Source of the DNA: Elephas maximus indicus | Lineage: Eukaryota; Chordata; Mammalia; Proboscidea; Elephantidae | Length of the DNA: 64,000 nucleotides | Direction of reading: 5' to 3' | Assembly (NCBI RefSeq): GCF_024166365.1 | Contig: NC_064821.1 | Coordinates: forward strand, 49,193,093 to 49,257,092 | Shown here: piece after piece, positions 23,623 through 47,400 of the stretch | Layout of the letters: every line of letters begins with the position of its first letter | How positions within the stretch are numbered: position 1 is the stretch's first letter | The notes under the pieces: generated by a model | What the model saw: only the letters and a program-made list of their open reading frames with translations | Told to the model about the DNA's origin: nothing | Database searches by the model: none | Position numbers and translations under genes: made by a program

Positions 23623-23791
23623 TTGTTGTTAGGTGCAGTCAAGTGGGTTCCAACTCACGGAGACTCTGCCTATAGCAGAGCAAACACGGACCGGTCCTGC
23701 GCCATCACCATCGTTACTATGTTTGAGGCCATTGTTACAGCCACTGTGTCAGTCCATCTCATTAAGTGTCTTCCTCTTTTTTGCTGACCCT

Positions 23792-24521
23792 CTACCAAGC
23801 GTGATGTCCTCTAAGAACTGGTCTCTCCTGATAACATGTCCAAAGTACGTGAGAGAGTCTCGCCATCCTCATTTCTAAGAAGCATTCTGGCTGTACTTCT
23901 TCCAAGACATATTTGTTTGTTCTTCTGGCAGTCCATGATATATTCAATATTGCTCGCCAACACTGTAATTGAAATGCATCAATTCTTCTTTGGTCTTCCT
24001 TCTTCATTGTCCAGGTTTCTCATGCATAACGAGGTGATTAAAAACACCATTGCTTGGGTGAGGCACACGTTAGTCCTTAAAGTGACAGCTTTGCTTTTTA
24101 ACACTTGAAGGAGGTCTTTTGCAGCACATTTGCCCAATGCAATATGACGTTTGATTTCTTGACTGCTGCTTCTATGGTCATTGATTATGGATCCAAGTAA
24201 AATGAAATTCTTGACAACTTCAGTATTTTCTCCATTTATCATGATGTTGCTTATTGGTCCAGTTGTGAAGATTTCTGTTTTCTTTATGTTGAGGTGTAAT
24301 CCATACTTCATCAGTAAGTGCTTCAAGTCCTCTTCACTTTAAGCAACTGAGGTTGTGTCATCTGCATAACGCAGGTTGTTAATGAGTCTTCCTCTAATCC
24401 TGATGCCCCCTTCTTTTTCATATAGTCCAACTTCTTGGATTATTTGCTCAGTAAACAGATTGAATAAGTATGGTGAAAGGATACAACCCTGATGCCCACC
24501 TTTCTTGTTCTGTTTGAACAA
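23792..24521 (-). pseudogene. RTE reverse transcriptase fragment, broken
   Basis: Contains the GCILSPYLFNLF motif and the catalytic YADD, then ASYACESW-like and WRAILNISWTARRTNK C-terminal parts. It is broken by stops (for example near 24,340) and frameshifts. Not a host gene. Confidence 0.85.
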
Positions 24522-24889
24522 TTGCCTCTTGGCCTATGTATGTATAGGTTTTTCAGGAGCACCACAATTCTGGAATTTCCATTCTTCACAATGTTTTCTG
24601 TAATTTGTTATGATCCACATAGTCAAATGCATTTGCATAGTCTAAACATTTTTCTGATATTCTCTGTTTTCAGCCATGATTCATCTGACATCAGTAATGA
24701 CATCCCTTATTCCACATACTTTTCTGAATTTCTGCAGTTTCTTGTGGAGGTACTGCTGCAACCATTTTTTAATTATCTTCAGCAAAATTTTACTTGTGTA
24801 TGATACTGTCAATAATTTTTGCATTCCGTTGGATCACCTTTCTTTAAAATGGGCACAAATATGGATCTTTTCTGGTAGGTGCAACTCCA

Positions 24890-25105
24890 GGCGCAAAGAC
24901 CTGGAGTTAGAAAACCAAAAGGGAAAAACATCCTCAGCATTCCTCAAGCTGAAGGAGCTGAAGAAAAATTCAAGCCTTGAGATGCAGTACTGAAGGATTC
25001 TATGGGCAAAATATTGAACGACACAGGAAGCATCAAAAGAAGATGGAAGGAATACACAGAGTCACTGTACCAAAAAGAATTGTTCGACATCCAACCATTT
25101 CAGGA
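24890..25105 (+). repeat. Inverted duplicate arm inside RTE
   Basis: About 216 bp, reverse complement of 25277-25497, with a 171-bp spacer. The plus and minus strands each encode the same RTE peptide (EGFYGQNIERHRKHQKKMEG). Confidence 0.92.
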
Positions 25106-25276
25106 GGTAGCTGTCTTCAAGATTTCTCGGCACAGATGAGTGAGTGCTTCCAGCATTGCATCCATTTGCTGAAACACCTCAGTTGGTATTCTGTTGATTC
25201 CTGGAGCCTTGTTTCTCACCAGTGCGTTCAGTGCAGCTTAGACTTCTTCCTTCAATACCATCGGTTCTTGATCCTA

Positions 25277-25497
25277 TGCTACCTCGTGAAATGGTTGGAT
25301 GTCGAACAATTCTTTTTGATACGGTGACTCTGTGTATTCCTTCCATCTTCTTTTGATGCTTCCTGTGTCGTTCAATATTTTGCCCATAGAATCCTTCAGT
25401 ATTGCATCTCAAGGCTTGAATTTTTCCTTCAGCTCTTTCAGCTTGAGGAATGCTGAGCATGTTTTTCCCTTTTGGTTTTCTAACTCCAGGTCTTTGC
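25277..25497 (-). repeat. Original arm of the RTE inverted duplication
   Basis: Collinear with the rest of the RTE body on the minus strand; encodes the endonuclease-RT linker region. Confidence 0.9.
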
Positions 25498-25948
25498 ACA
25501 TTTCCTTACAATACTTTGTCTTCTCAAGCCGCCCTTTGAAATCTGTTCAGCTCTTTTACTTCATCATTTCTTTCTTTTGCTTTAGCTACTCTGTGTTCAA
25601 GAGTAAGTTTCAGAATCTCTTCTGATATCCATTTTGGTGTTTTCTTTCTTTCCTGTCTTTTTAATGACCTTTTGCTTTCTTCATGTATGATGTCCTTGAT
25701 GTCATCCCACTACTCATCTGGTCTTTGGTCATTAGTGTTCAGGATATCAAATCTGTTCTTGAAATGGTCTCTAAATTGAGGTGGGATATACTGAAGGTCA
25801 TACTTTGGCTCTTGTGGGCTTGTTTTAATTTTCTTCAGCTTCAAATTGAACTTGCATACGGGCAATCGATGGTCTGTCCCACTGTCGGCCCCTGGCCTTG
25901 TTCTGACTGATATTGACCTCCCTCATCTCTTTCCCCAGATGTAGTCAT

Positions 25949-26365
25949 TCAACAAGAGAGAGATAAATAACTTGTGGTTTATTTACACAGTGAAATATCA
26001 TACGTGAGTTCAAATGAATGAACTAGAGCTACACGTTATCAGTGTGGATGAATCTGAAGAACAGTGTTGAGTGGCAAAAACAAGGTAGAAAACTTAAGAT
26101 TCATACAGGGTTTTAAAACATGTAAATGTATTAGGGATTGCTTGTGGATACATATCTGTATACTAAAAGTCTAAAAACATGCATGGAAATGATCAACAAC
26201 CAGATTCCAGGTGATGGTAACCTAGAGTGTGGGGGGACCCACCATCAGTGCTTAACCACTTTGCCACTAGGGCTCCGATGAGGGGTAGACAAGGTCCTTT
26301 AATTGTGTCTGTAACATTTTGTCACTTACTGGAGATGGTACATGGATTTGTTTATACTTTGATAT
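25949..26365 (+). mobile_element. L1 fragment, right of RTE insertion
   Basis: Continues the L1 from 23,535-23,622 (CAGTGTGGATGAATCTGAAG, TGGAAATGATCAACAACC). A SINE scrap lies at 26,243-26,280. Confidence 0.65.
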
Positions 26366-26404
26366 GGCTGAGATGTTGCAAAAAATTGTTTGCTGCCCAA
26401 AGGC

Positions 26405-26945
26405 ATTTTTTTTCCTTTTTCTCTCTTTTTTATTGTGTTGAAAATATACACAACAAAACATACATCAACAATTTCTCCATGTATAATTAAGTAACATTGA
26501 TCACATTCTTCTAGTTGAATATAATATCCTTTTCCAAATCATTCCACCATCATTAACATCAACTCAATGCCCCCTAAGCAAGAACTCCCCCTTTCCCTCT
26601 CCAACCCACCCCTGGTAACCACTAATAATCTTTGGTTTCTACCTATTTGCTTATTTCATATAAATGAGATCATACAGTATTTGTCCTTTTGCAACTGACT
26701 TCGCTCAGTATGATGTTTTCAAGGTTCATCCCTGTTGTAGCAGGTATCAGGACTTCATTTCTCTTTATGATGGAGTAGTATCCCATTGTATGTATATACC
26801 ACTTTTGTTTATCCATCCCTCAGCTGATGGACATTTGGGTTGTTTCCACCATGTGGCTGTTGTGATAAGCGCTGCAATGAACACTGCTGTACATGTGTCT
26901 GTTGGTGTCACTGCTTTCTAGTCTCTTGGGTATATACCCAAAGCT
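26405..26945 (-). mobile_element. L1 3' region, minus strand
   Basis: Long antisense L1 copy (TTTGCAACTGACTTCGCTCA, TGATGGACATTTGGGTTGTT, CTTGGGTATATACCCAAAGC) ending 430 bp before PIK3CD coding exon 1. Confidence 0.85.
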
Positions 26946-27376
26946 GTTTTTAAGTCATTTGGTTTCTGGCTATTAAGTGTCAAAGAACTGCTACCTTCCA
27001 GTCCTTCTAATGCCCTGGGTTGTCTGCCCAGTGTTCCTGATGTCCCCTGGCTTTGCGAGCTGGTGGCCATGGCCAGGCCTCCTAGATGTGTGTGTTCCTG
27101 GGAAAAAAGGATTGGCATGAGTCTGTTGGTGTCTTGGTTTTGGTGCACTGCAGTGAGGGTTTGCGACACTGTTCCCTATGTGATGAGGAGCAGCACAGCT
27201 GAGACTGTGGCCTGGGGCAGTGGGAGCCACAACCCCCCCTGGGCAGGAAGAGGCCCAGAGGGAGGCAGCTTTGTGTGTCTGTGGGCTAGGTCCCAGCCCT
27301 GAGCCTCCAGCTGTCATGGATTTCTGACTTGCCCAGATCACCTGGGTCACTTACTCTGTCTTTGCTTCCTCTTCAG
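26946..27376 (+). other. PIK3CD: Intron sequence just before PIK3CD coding exon 1
   Basis: Unique sequence with a polypyrimidine tract and AG acceptor at 27375-27376. Open frames here are not supported. Confidence 0.6.
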
Positions 27377-40933
<13,557 letters not shown>

Positions 40934-41071
40934 CCCTCTGGCCCCACACGCTGTGGCTCCTAGCCCTTGTGTCAGGAGCAGAGACGACCTTCATCCCAAA
41001 GGCCTGAACTGCACCTCATTGGAAAGAACCTACACAATTGCCTTTTGTTTACACTGAACGAAATACTTGCG

Positions 41072-41085
41072 TTTATTTATTTATG
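41072..41085 (+). promoter_or_regulatory. AU-rich element in PIK3CD 3'UTR
   Basis: Two overlapping ATTTA pentamers in a T/A-rich stretch, the form of a small AU-rich element that can bind mRNA-decay factors. Activity is inferred from the motif only. Confidence 0.4.
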
Positions 41086-42598
41086 ACTTGAAATGTTAAA
41101 GGGACTAAACAGCCATAAAAAGAAATGCAGCCTTTGAGCCTGGTGGAGAGGAACATGGGGCGCCCCCAGGCTGCCCCTCAGTGGAGGGTTGCAGCCCCGA
41201 GTCTTCCAGCTGGTGATCTGGGCCCAGCCCGACTTCTCTCCTCCTGGGAGCTGCCCAGCTGTGGGAGTGTCGGCTCCAGCAGTCACCTGGTGCCTACTGT
41301 CCAGAGAGGCGCCCAGTCCTCAGCCTTCCTCTCACCGCCTGTGCTGCCCAGCCCCCACTGACTGTGATTCGGGGTAGCCACCCCCCCACCCCAAGGACAC
41401 CCGGTGCCCTCGAGATTCAGGGATGCCTGCTGCACTTCGCTTTTAAAGTAACTCTTGGGCCCGGGGATCCTCTCATCTCTGCTGTAAAGCCATTTTGTGT
41501 GCGGATAAGAAATACAGCCAAACTCCTTACTGAACCTCCATGGCTAGGGAAAGCTGACCCGGCTGCCACAAAGAATAATATATGTGGGTACTCCAGATGT
41601 GTTAAAAATGTTGGGGGGAAAAAAGTTGAGCTTGTTTTGGCTCGTCCTGGCTCCAAATCATGGGGAAAGCAGGTTCGAGAGTACTCTGTGCAATACCTGG
41701 GACCAGCCTTGGAGAGCGGGGTTCATTAAGGTATGGGAGCTGAGCTTTTTTTCCAGAACTGTCATTTTTGAAAACCTGCTGTGAGTCAATGGTACCAGAC
41801 GCATGAGGGGTCTGGGGCCTGATGGAGTCTTTCTCTGATGGTACTTAGCTCTTAGCCTTAGGCCTCAGGGTAAGAGCCAGGCTGGGTCAGCAGTTCCCAA
41901 CCATCTGGATTCAGAAGCTTCAAAAATGCAGATTCCCGGGCCTCTCCCACCTTCTGAAGTTGAGGGACTCAGGAATCTGGGTTTTTAGCAGCCCACAGGT
42001 GGTCCTGATGTGCTAGTGGCAGGCCTGGGACCAGCTAGGCTACACCACTGCCTCTCAAAAGGCCTCCTGAGGCTCAGCAGAGCCGTGGTAGCTGCCCTCT
42101 CAATAGCCCAGTGCCTGGCTTAAAAAAAGAGGCAGGTGCTAAATGTGGGTATGGTTAGAGTCAAGAGGAAGTGCCCTGCTCCAGGAGGTGGCTGGCCCCG
42201 GATGGCTCTGCCCCCCCCCACCCCATCTGTCAGTGTCACTCAGAACACCTGGCTCATCTGAACTCACCAAGTGACTACACTCTTCCAGAGTGTGTGCTGA
42301 AATTAACAGCTCCACCCCGCCTGTTGGAAATCGAAGGCTGAGTGCCCGTGTCTATGTATATTCTGTTATTTATTGAAGCGGGTCTGCGTGCTCTCCGGTG
42401 TGGGCAGCATTCCTTTGCACAGACACAGCGATTTGGGGATTGGGTGTGTAGTCTGTCTGCCTGGTGAGAAGATTTCCTATTTTTTTTTTAATCATTTACT
42501 GTTTCTGTACGGGGAAGGCGAGTTCAACAGTGCTGATGGAGGCCAAGACCAGCACTCTGTGAAACCTCGGAATGAGGTGAAAGCAGGTTAAAAAAAGA

Positions 42599-42604
42599 AA
42601 TAAA
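42599..42604 (+). promoter_or_regulatory. PIK3CD: Poly(A) signal of PIK3CD
   Basis: Canonical AATAAA followed by a GT-rich stretch within 20 bases. It is the last plus-strand AATAAA before the opposing CLSTN1 signal. Confidence 0.75.
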
Positions 42605-42677
42605 AGCCTTGTTATGTCATGTCTCCACTCAGAAACAGCAAGGGGAACGAAGGATTAAAAAACAAGAAGCGGCTCCA

Positions 42678-44271
42678 AGTGGTTAGAACCAGAACTTTAT
42701 TGTAGCGTATACACTTTCTGACCTAGCATGAATATACACATCTGAAGAGCGACACCCATGGTGGCTACAGACACATGAGCACAGTCCCCTCTCCACGTTA
42801 GGTTATCAGTGGTCTAGACAGCAGCTACGGTGGCGGGGTATGGAGGATGGCTACACAAGAGCACAGGATGACCGTCCGTTTTCTTGAGAAACTAGCAGTT
42901 ATGATCACAGGACAGTATTCAAAATTATCTGCCCACTCCACCCCGTTTTAGAAATCTAAAATTTTACATTTAAATTAGAAAAAAAAAAAAAGTGGCCCTG
43001 TGGGTTTTAGGTCCTGACTGTTCTCTCTTCTCCCTTCTTGCCACTGGATATGGTGTGACACCTGGGGCAGGGTCATCCGGGGGAGGGTGGAGGGGCAACA
43101 ACTGCCGGGGAAAATCTAGCCGGTGGCTTTTGTCTGGAGAGGCTCCTTGCAGCCCATCTGCTCCTCGGCCGTCCTGAGTCCGGCTCGCTCAGGCCTGCTG
43201 CTGTCCCCAGACCAAGTGCCCAAATGGTCCAGGCAATGGTTGTCCGTTTGTGTCATCTATACATTATGTCACCAGCAGAGAAAGATACATTAAGTATAAA
43301 CAACAAGGCTGCACAAGAAGAGTTCAGATGACTGTACAAGGAGTGTGTAACAGACCGGTGATCCCAGCAACGCACTCCCACCCCCACCCCCCCCACCAAA
43401 TTAGCAATAGGGAGAATCCCAAAAAAGAAGAGCTTTCTTTTGGCTATGTCCAGCCTCCACAGAAGGGCCCCCCAGCCAGTCTCCCCAGCCAAGCAGGACA
43501 CGAAGCCTGGACCCCCAGCAGGCTGCCCCACCCACACTCGGAGACCTGAGGCTGGATTGTACCAAGTAGGGCATGGACCCCTGCGGGACCTGGGGACCTG
43601 GGTGGGGGGACAGGTTCCTCCTTGTTCTGGCGGGGTGGGTAGGCCGGTGAGAGCAGGGAGCCCATGAGGGTCTCCGCTGCACGCAGGAATCTGAATTTCA
43701 CTTTAAATTCCAGTCCTTGATTACATTAGCACAACCGACACAATAGAATTCCAATTTATTTACAGAATATTAAAAAGTCAGTTAATCATCTACATATCAA
43801 CCCCCATTTCGCCATTTTATACATGCACTAGTTTGGAAAAAATAAAAATTTTTTTAAAAAAAGAAAAAACAAAACTGGTTACCAGGTCGGAGTGAGCAAT
43901 GTTACCCTTGGTCAGTAAGTCCGTCAGTGCGGCTCCAGGAGGCGCGCGCAGCCATGTCCGTCCTCACAGGCTAGACGGGGCCTGCGGACACCATGTGTGC
44001 GTGTCTGAGCGCAGTGGGTCACTACGCAGAACAAGACGACGGCTGAGGGCGTGGGGGTCGCTCCTCACGTAACTTGGACGAGATCCAGGCAGAGGAAGGG
44101 GTGTCTAAGTCCTATACACCAAGCGGGGTGGACGACGGGCACTGGGGAGGAACTGCAGACCTACTGGCCGAATGACTTTTTACATCGTGGATCCTTGGGA
44201 CGAGTAGGGTGGGGGTGGCAAAGTCTTCAGAAGCGGAAAAGAGGGCCAAGGAGAAGCCAGGGCTGCTGCGG
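42678..44271 (-). other. CLSTN1: CLSTN1 3'UTR
   Basis: About 1.6 kb between the stop codon at 44272-44274 and the AATAAA at 42701-42696 (minus strand). No SINE or LINE is visible inside, in contrast to the introns. It contains A/T-rich tracts near 43,840-43,870 and a C-run near 43,380-43,398. Confidence 0.75.
42696..42701 (-). promoter_or_regulatory. CLSTN1: Poly(A) signal of CLSTN1
   Basis: TTTATT on the plus strand is AATAAA on the minus strand, 1.57 kb below the CLSTN1 stop codon. Cleavage would fall near 42,675-42,685. A second minus-strand AATAAA at 43755-43760 could serve a shorter transcript. Confidence 0.75.
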
Positions 44272-44472
44272 TCAGTAGCTGAGGGTGGAGTCGTCCCATT
44301 CCAGCTGCTGCTGCTGCCTGCTGGCACCCGCCTGGTCCCCGTGCCCCCCTTCCTCCTCCTCGCTGCTCTCTGACTCTGCGCTGGTAATGTCGTCATCCTC
44401 CTCGCCCTCCTCGCTCTCCTCCTCTTCCTCCTCTTCCTCCTCCTCCTCACTGCTGTGCTGGTCCTCATAAGT
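44272..44472 (-). CDS. CLSTN1: CLSTN1 terminal coding exon (acidic tail, second WDDS motif)
   Basis: Encodes 66 residues from TYEDQHSS to the C-terminus DDSTLSY, one residue longer than human by my count because of an extra glutamine in the QQQQ run. Contains a run of 11 glutamates, further acidic clusters, and the second kinesin-light-chain motif LEWDDS. Confidence 0.97.
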   Translation of the reverse strand, partial: TYEDQHSSEEEEEEEEEEESEEGEEDDDITSAESESSEEEEGGHGDQAGASRQQQQLEWDDSTLSY

Positions 44473-47400
44473 CTGACCAAGAGATGGCAGGTTAAGTCCG
44501 GCTTTTTGGCCCTCCGCCCGCACCCCAATCACCCAGTGCTGAGAAGGGGCCTGTGTAGCACCGGAAGTTGCCGTATCAGAGAGAAAAGAAAAATGAAGCT
44601 CTGATCGCCACCCCATGTGCACACGCCAGGGAGACACGTCAGCGTGGGAAGAACTGTGCCAAGGTGCGTCGGTCTCCCCACCCAAGAAATGTGTCTCATG
44701 TGGGCAGAGGCCGGCAGGTAAATGAAGAGAGAAAGAGCAGTAAGTGGAGGAGAATAGGTCTGGCATAAGCCATGCTTCGACTCGTACTACTTAGTATGGC
44801 CTCGAATAAGGCACCTCTGACCCTGAGTTAAGGAGCAATGGTGGCGCAGCGGTTAAGTGCTCAGCTGCTAACTGAAAGGTCAGTGGTTTGAACCCACCAG
44901 CTGCTCCACGGGAAAAAAGACCTGGCGATCTGCTCCCATGAAGGTTTCAGCCTACGAAACCCTTCAGGGCAGTTCCACTCTGTCCTACAGGGTCACTATG
45001 AGTTGGAATCGACTCAACAGCACACACCGATGAGCTTGAGTTTACCCACCTGAAAAATGAGGATGCCTACCTCACAGAGTCGCTGCAAAGATTGCCTGAG
45101 CTAAAGTATGTAAACACGGTGGACAGGGGAGGGGCCCAGACAATGGGTCTGTATGTGGTCAGCCTGACTCTGGTCTGACCTTGGCTGGTTTTCTGTTCCT
45201 GGCCGCCCATCCACTCCTACCTCCATAGGGTTCACGGTGATGGTCAAGGCAGAGTCATCCCAGTCCATCTCGCTCTCTTTCCCCGTATCCTGATCCCTCA
45301 TGGTTCGCTGGTGAGCGGCCCGGATCCGGAACACTCCCAGGATAATCATGAAAACCAAGAAGCTGACACACACAACGATCACGACAGTCGCGGTGCTGGG
45401 GACAACTGCAGCGAGGGGAGAGATGGAGTGAGTGTTAATCACATGATCTAACTCCTCCTTGGCTACACAAGGTCAAAACGGGCTGTCAGAACGCCTGTCT
45501 GATCCCCAAAAGATGGGAAGAAACATTAGAAAATGCTCAGCCCGGGTTTCAAATCTGGGTTCTGTCACTGGCTGCTCTGTGACCTCGGAAAACTCAACGT
45601 GCCCTCTGCCAGTGCCTAATTTTTTCATGAGTGACATGGGCTGGTCATGCCTGACTCACCACTTGGGAGTGGCTTTGGGGACAGTGATGTTCTCCCAGCG
45701 GGGTCCTCCCTGCCCTTCTGCATTTGGGGGCAGGGAAGGCAGGGGAAGGAGGCCTGCACTCTGACCCGGCTCAGGTGTCAAGAGGGTGTGTCAGCAGAGA
45801 TGCTCCTCCACCCTACCTGCGAAAGGATGGGGACTGGCCAGGTTGTGCCCTGACAGGTCGACGAAGGAGCGGTGCTCGGGGTGCACAAACTGCGGCTGTG
45901 CGGCCATGTGGCTAGCGTGCTCCACGGGGTTGGCTGTGTGGATCACGTTCACCTGCAGCAGAGAGAGACAGGACTACTGGCCAAGGGATAAAAATGGAAT
46001 CAATACGTTGACACAGACCAGCATCACTCAGAGTGCGGACCCTGAACTAGGGCTGGTCTGCAAACTGTGCAACATCTGTGACAGCAGCAGGGCAGAAATC
46101 CAGAGTGGGCATTTGGAAACTTCTTCAACAAGCTGATGCTGCCACAGCAACCCAGGAACACACTGCTTTTCTAAGCACTCATTCTCATTGTATACAAAAC
46201 CCCTCCACAGCAGATTGGGGGAAATTCAAGAAGCCCTGGCATAGACCATTGTCCCCTTTTCCCAAAAACCACAGCCATGTGGCAGACAGCACAAACCATA
46301 ACCACTTATTTCCTTTCAAATCAGTCACCCTTGGGCTCAAACAAAATACTCATCAATTCTTCAGTGCTGTGAAGTTAGTCTTCTGCCATAGTTCAGGTCA
46401 CTGTGGGGATGCTCTGTTGCTGGGACAACTGTGGGTAATTCCCCCAGACCAGCTGGGGATGCTTGGTTGCTGGGACAACTGTGGGTCATTCCTCCAGGCC
46501 AGCTAGGGGTGCTCTGCTGCTGGGGTAACTCTGGGTCATTCCCCCAGATCACAGAGGCCTTGAATGGCTAAGTACCTGCAATTACAGAACAAGATGAGCT
46601 GCCCTCTGGCCACTGTGGCCTGAGTCACCACGACCATCCTCAGCAGGCGTGTGCCTGCTGTTGCTGGTCCCCATGCCAGCAACCCTGCACCAGAGGTCAA
46701 CTTTATTCACAACAGGGCCAGTGATCTGACACACCCACAAAGTGCTTGGTTCCCTGGGCACTCTTTTTTAATTGCGCTTTAAGTGAAAGTTCACAATTCA
46801 AGTCAGTTTCTCATACAAAAACTTACACACACATTGTTATATGACCGTAGTTGCTCCTCCTACAATGTGACAGCACACTCCTCTCCACCTTGTATTTCCC
46901 ATGTCCATTTAACCAGCTCCTGTCCTACTCTGCCTTCTCATCTCACTTCCGGACAAGAACTGCCCATTTAGTCTCATGTGTCTACCTGAGCTAAGAAAGA
47001 AGCACACTCCTCACCAGTATCATTTTATGTCTTATAGTCCAGTCTAAGGACTTAACTGTGCTCAAGAGGAAGCTTTACATAGATCAAGAGGCAGTTGTTT
47101 GGACAAAACAAGGGGATATGGAATGGTTTAAAGTCAGGAAAGGTGTGCATCAGGGTTGTATCCTTTCACCATACCTATTCAATCTGTATGCTAAGCAAAT
47201 AATCCAAAAAGCTAGACTATATGAAGAAGAACAGGGCATCAGGATTGGAGGAAGACTCGTTAACAACCTTGCTTGCTGAAAGTGAAGAGGACTTGAAGCA
47301 CGTACTAATGAAGATCAAAGACCACAGCCTTCAGTATGGATTGCACCTCAACATAAAGAAAACAAAAATCCTCACGACTGGACCAATGAGCAACACCATG

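Larger units (their letters stand above)
23623..25948 (-). mobile_element. RTE-clade LINE, 5'-truncated, 2.3 kb, minus strand, with internal inverted duplication
   Basis: The left edge is the RTE 3' end (TTGTTGTTAGGTGCAGTCAA) and the right edge lies before the second copy of the target duplication tcaacaag (23615-23622 and 25949-25956). Minus-strand pieces read as RTE reverse transcriptase: KKGGHQGCILSPYLFNLFTE and NNLRYADDTT around 24339-24521, then LHLNIKKTEIFTTGPIS. A segment at 24890-25105 is an inverted copy of 25277-25497. Confidence 0.9.
40934..42622 (+). other. PIK3CD: PIK3CD 3'UTR
   Basis: About 1.7 kb from the stop codon to a cleavage site expected 15-25 bases after the AATAAA at 42599-42604. 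I see no interspersed repeat in it. An AU-rich tract with overlapping ATTTA pentamers lies at 41072-41085. The exact 3' end is inferred. Confidence 0.8.

Noticed and set aside
44285-44470. Plus-strand frame rich in serine over the last CLSTN1 exon
   Set aside because: It is the antisense shadow of the poly-glutamate tail codons.
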